Assembly (NCBI RefSeq): GCF_900114215.1
Contig: NZ_FOSG01000010.1
Span: forward strand, 172,476-236,475
DNA from: Streptomyces mangrovi
GTDB lineage: Bacteria > Actinomycetota > Actinomycetes > Streptomycetales > Streptomycetaceae
Direction: 5' to 3'
Length of the DNA: 64,000 nt
Of this stretch, positions 61,561-64,000 are shown piece after piece (within the stretch, counting starts at the first letter, position 1; each line of letters opens with the position of its first letter). A program made the position numbers and the translations under genes. A model generated the notes under the pieces. The model ran no database searches. It was given only the letters and a program-made list of their open reading frames with translations, and was not told where the DNA came from.

Positions 61561-63602
61561 GCGGGGACCTCCAGGGGGTCGAGCTTGTTCGCGGTACGGA
61601 TCTCGTCGACGATACGGCCGATGATCTCCGTGATGCCGAAGTCCTTCGGGGTGAAGACCGCCGCCACCCCGGCGGCACGCAGTGCCTCGGCGTCCGCGTT
61701 CGGGATGATGCCGCCGACGATGACGGGGATGGGGGTACCACCCGGGCCGCCAGGCCCAGGGGGATCATCGACGCCGGCCCGGTGCAGCCGGTCCAGTACG
61801 TCGGGCACCAGCTCGGCGTGCGAGCCGGAGAGGATCGACAGCCCCACGCAGTGCACGTCCTCGGCGACGGCCGCCGAGACGATCTGCTCGGGGGTGAGCC
61901 GGATGCCCTGGTAGACCACCTCGAAGCCCGCGTCGCGGGCCCGTACGGCGATCTGCTCGGCCCCGTTGCTGTGCCCGTCCAGACCGGGCTTGCCCACCAG
62001 CAAGCGCAGCTTGCCCGAGCCCAGCTCGGCGGCGGTGGCGGCCACCTTCCGGCGCACCTCGGCCAGCTGTGAGCCCTCCTCGGCGGGGGTCGCCACGGGC
62101 GCGGAGCTCACGCCGGTGGGGGCCCGGTACTCGCCGAAGACGTCGCGCAGGGCCCAGGCCCACTCACCGGTGGTCACCCCGGCCCGGGCGCACTCCAGGG
62201 TGGCCGGCATCAGGTTGTCCCTGCCGGCCGCGGCCCGCTTCAGCTCGGCGAGCGCCCGGTGGGCGCGGTCCTCGTCCCGCTCGCCGCGCCACCGCTGGAG
62301 GGCGGTGACGACGTTGCGCTCCACCGCCGGGTCCACGGTCATGATGGCCGTGTCCAGGTCGGCGGTGAGCGGATTGGGCTCGGTGGACTCGAAGCAGTTG
62401 ACCCCGACGATCCTCTCCTCGCCGGACTCGATGCGGGCCCGGCGCTCGGCGTGCGAGGCGACCAGCCGCGACTTCAGGTAGCCGGACTCCACCGCCGCCA
62501 TCGCGCCGCCCATCTCCTGGATGCGCTCGATCTCGGCGAGGGCGCCCTCGGCCAGCTCGGCGGTCCTGGCCTCGACCACGTGCGACCCGGCGAACAGGTC
62601 GTCGTACTCCAGCAGGTCGCTCTCGTGGGCGAGGACCTGCTGGATGCGCAGTGACCACTGCTGGTCCCAGGGCCTGGGCAGGCCGAGCGCCTCGTTCCAG
62701 GCGGGCAGCTGCACGGCGCGGGCGCGGGCGTCCTTGGAGAGGGTGACCGCCAGCATCTCCAGCACGATGCGCTGGACGTTGTTCTCCGGCTGCGCCTCGG
62801 TCAGTCCCAGGGAGTTGACCTGGACGCCGTAGCGGAAGCGGCGGTGCTTGGGGTTCTCGATCCCGTACCGCTCGCGGGTGATCTTGTCCCAGATGCGGGT
62901 GAAGGCCCGCATCTTGCACATCTCCTCGACGAAGCGGACGCCCGCATTGACGAAGAAGGAGATGCGCCCGACGACGTCGCCCATCCGCTCGGCGGGGACC
63001 TGCCCGGAGTCGCGCACCGCGTCCAGCACCGCGATGGCGGTGGACATCGCGTAGGCGATCTCCTGCACCGGTGTGGCCCCGGCCTCCTGCAGGTGGTAGC
63101 TGCAGATGTTGATCGGGTTCCACTTGGGCATGTGCGCCACGGTGTAGGCGATCGTGTCGGTGGTCAGACGCAGGGAGGGGCCCGGCGGGAAGACGTGCGT
63201 CCCGCGCGAGAGGTACTCCTTGACGATGTCGTTCTGCGTCGTCCCCGACAGCTTGGAGATGTCCGCACCCTGCTCCTCGGCGACCACCTGGTACAGCGCC
63301 AGCAGCCACATGGCCGTGGCGTTGATGGTCATCGAGGTGTTCATCCGCTCCAGGGGGATGTCCTGGAACAGCCGGCGCATGTCACCGAGGTGGCAGACCG
63401 GGACCCCGACCCGGCCGACCTCGCCGCGGGCGAGGACGTGGTCGGGGTCGTAGCCGGTCTGGGTGGGCAGGTCGAAGGCGACCGACAGGCCGGTCTGCCC
63501 CTTGGCGAGGTTGCGCCGGTACAGCTCGTTGGACGCCTCGGCCGTGGAGTGCCCGGCGTACGTCCGCATCAGCCACGGACGGTCTTTCTGGCGCTCAGCC
63601 AT
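61557..63602 (-). CDS. meaA: Coenzyme-B12-dependent ethylmalonyl-CoA mutase (MeaA-like)
   Basis: A 681-residue mutase converting (2R)-ethylmalonyl-CoA to methylsuccinyl-CoA. The long (beta/alpha)8 domain covers residues about 1-520, and the C-terminal B12 domain has the cobalt-ligand motif GLDGHSNGAEQ near residue 548, followed by VGLSILSGSH and VIVGGIIPNAD. Unlike two-subunit methylmalonyl-CoA mutases, both domains are in one chain, and MeaA/Ecm proteins are about this length. A GPGGPGG loop near residue 625 is unusual. ATG 63602 has AGAGGGC upstream and lies 11 bases after the ccr stop. Confidence 0.93.
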   Translation of the reverse strand: MAERQKDRPWLMRTYAGHSTAEASNELYRRNLAKGQTGLSVAFDLPTQTGYDPDHVLARGEVGRVGVPVCHLGDMRRLFQDIPLERMNTSMTINATAMWLLALYQVVAEEQGADISKLSGTTQNDIVKEYLSRGTHVFPPGPSLRLTTDTIAYTVAHMPKWNPINICSYHLQEAGATPVQEIAYAMSTAIAVLDAVRDSGQVPAERMGDVVGRISFFVNAGVRFVEEMCKMRAFTRIWDKITRERYGIENPKHRRFRYGVQVNSLGLTEAQPENNVQRIVLEMLAVTLSKDARARAVQLPAWNEALGLPRPWDQQWSLRIQQVLAHESDLLEYDDLFAGSHVVEARTAELAEGALAEIERIQEMGGAMAAVESGYLKSRLVASHAERRARIESGEERIVGVNCFESTEPNPLTADLDTAIMTVDPAVERNVVTALQRWRGERDEDRAHRALAELKRAAAGRDNLMPATLECARAGVTTGEWAWALRDVFGEYRAPTGVSSAPVATPAEEGSQLAEVRRKVAATAAELGSGKLRLLVGKPGLDGHSNGAEQIAVRARDAGFEVVYQGIRLTPEQIVSAAVAEDVHCVGLSILSGSHAELVPDVLDRLHRAGVDDPPGPGGPGGTPIPVIVGGIIPNADAEALRAAGVAAVFTPKDFGITEIIGRIVDEIRTANKLDPLEVPA

Positions 63603-63613
63603 GGGGGTGCCCT

Positions 63614-64000
63614 CTACACGTTCCGGAAGCGGTTGATGGCGTCGATGTGCTTGGCCCGCGTCTCGGTGTCGCGCACGCCCATGCCCTCCTCGGGGGCCAG
63701 GCACAGCACGCCGACCTTGCCCTGGTGGGCGTTGCGGTGCACGTCGTGGGCGGCCTGGCCGGTCTCCGCCAGGGGGTACGTCCTGGACAGGGTGGGGTGG
63801 ATCTTGCCCTTGGCGATCAGGCGGTTGGCTTCCCAGGCCTCGCGGTAGTTGGCGAAGTGGGAGCCGATGATGCGCTTGAGGCTCATCCACAGGTAGCGGT
63901 TGTCGTAGCTGTGCATGTAGCCGGAAGTGGAGGCGCAGGTGGTGATGGTGCCGCCCTTGCGGGTGACGTAGACGGAGGCGCCGAAGGTCTCGCGGCCGGG
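63614..64000 (-). CDS. ccr: Crotonyl-CoA carboxylase/reductase, C-terminal part (cut by window edge)
   Basis: 128 C-terminal residues of Ccr, which reduces and carboxylates crotonyl-CoA to ethylmalonyl-CoA with NADPH and CO2. It belongs to the zinc-less medium-chain dehydrogenase family. GRETFGASVYVTRKGGTITT continues from the nucleotide-binding fold, and MHSYDNRYLWMSLKRIIGSH and HPTLSRTYPLAETGQAAHD are typical Ccr end segments. The reading frame is open at base 64000. The stop is TAG 63614. It is the first enzyme of the pathway whose later enzymes follow in order. Confidence 0.93.
   Translation of the reverse strand, partial: PGRETFGASVYVTRKGGTITTCASTSGYMHSYDNRYLWMSLKRIIGSHFANYREAWEANRLIAKGKIHPTLSRTYPLAETGQAAHDVHRNAHQGKVGVLCLAPEEGMGVRDTETRAKHIDAINRFRNV

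Overview
The window is very high-GC DNA with GTG/TTG starts, stop/start-coupled operons and GC-rich hairpin terminators. Gene content (DUF2637, DUF3099, DUF5955, SPW-repeat, PucR/GntR regulators, an iron-boxed FhuF-like reductase, ccr/ecm/mcl genes) points to the chromosome of a Streptomyces or close relative. I see no rRNA, tRNA, insertion sequence, CRISPR array, phage region or plasmid origin. Both ends cut through genes: cysH on the left and ccr on the right.

Layout. 1-2.9 kb: assimilatory sulfate reduction on the minus strand (sulfite reductase, small zinc-ribbon protein, APS/PAPS reductase) preceded by a cysteine-containing leader peptide. 3.0-4.7 kb: divergent GNAT acetyltransferase and PfkB sugar kinase. 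4.9-10.8 kb: adhE-pflB-pflA, a fermentative module that is unexpected in an aerobic streptomycete. 10.9-20.4 kb: membrane proteins, RsgA, DNA-alkylation repair (AdaA-AlkA fusion coupled to Ogt), a DUF2637 protein, an iron-regulated FhuF-like reductase, a TPR-like protein and DUF3099. 20.5-24.1 kb: PucR regulator divergent from an NCS2 purine permease. 24.2-27.4 kb: an NTF2-like protein, a zinc-ribbon protein with a degenerate Mrr-like tail, and malate synthase.

27.7-34.3 kb: DUF5955 protein, a lone cytochrome P450, then a tightly coupled ribose-type ABC importer, ROK kinase and membrane protein. 34.4-42.8 kb: secreted esterase with a CBM2, fused PcaD-PcaC enzyme, MBL hydrolase, exonuclease III, a DUF6278-like protein, GntR regulator and a divergent pair of unknowns. 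42.9-51.4 kb: sirtuin, gamma-glutamyltransferase, inositol-phosphatase-like enzyme, flavin oxidoreductase, orphan VapB antitoxin, BCCT transporter and glycerate kinase. 51.7-56.7 kb: complete livFGHM-K type branched-chain amino-acid importer. 57.0-64.0 kb: phosphatidylethanolamine synthesis (psd-pssA), then the ethylmalonyl-CoA pathway operon read leftward (ccr, ecm/meaA, mcl, mesaconyl-CoA hydratase, acyl-CoA dehydrogenase).

How they fit together. Malate synthase at 25.7 kb can consume the glyoxylate released by the malyl-CoA lyase at 60.6 kb, so the two loci together could support growth on C2 units and supply ethylmalonyl-CoA and methylmalonyl-CoA. The pfl/adhE operon could regenerate NAD+ and make acetyl-CoA when oxygen is limiting. 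Many genes lack a Shine-Dalgarno site and instead have a -10-like hexamer 6-7 nt before the start codon, which suggests leaderless transcripts. Short tandem repeats (8, 10, 14 and 18 bp) recur in promoter regions and in one coding sequence. The most unusual items are the fermentative operon, the divergent unknown pair at 40.5-42.8 kb, the repeated palindromic operator at 24.65/24.70 kb, and large perfect inverted repeats at 56.9 kb and 60.5 kb.
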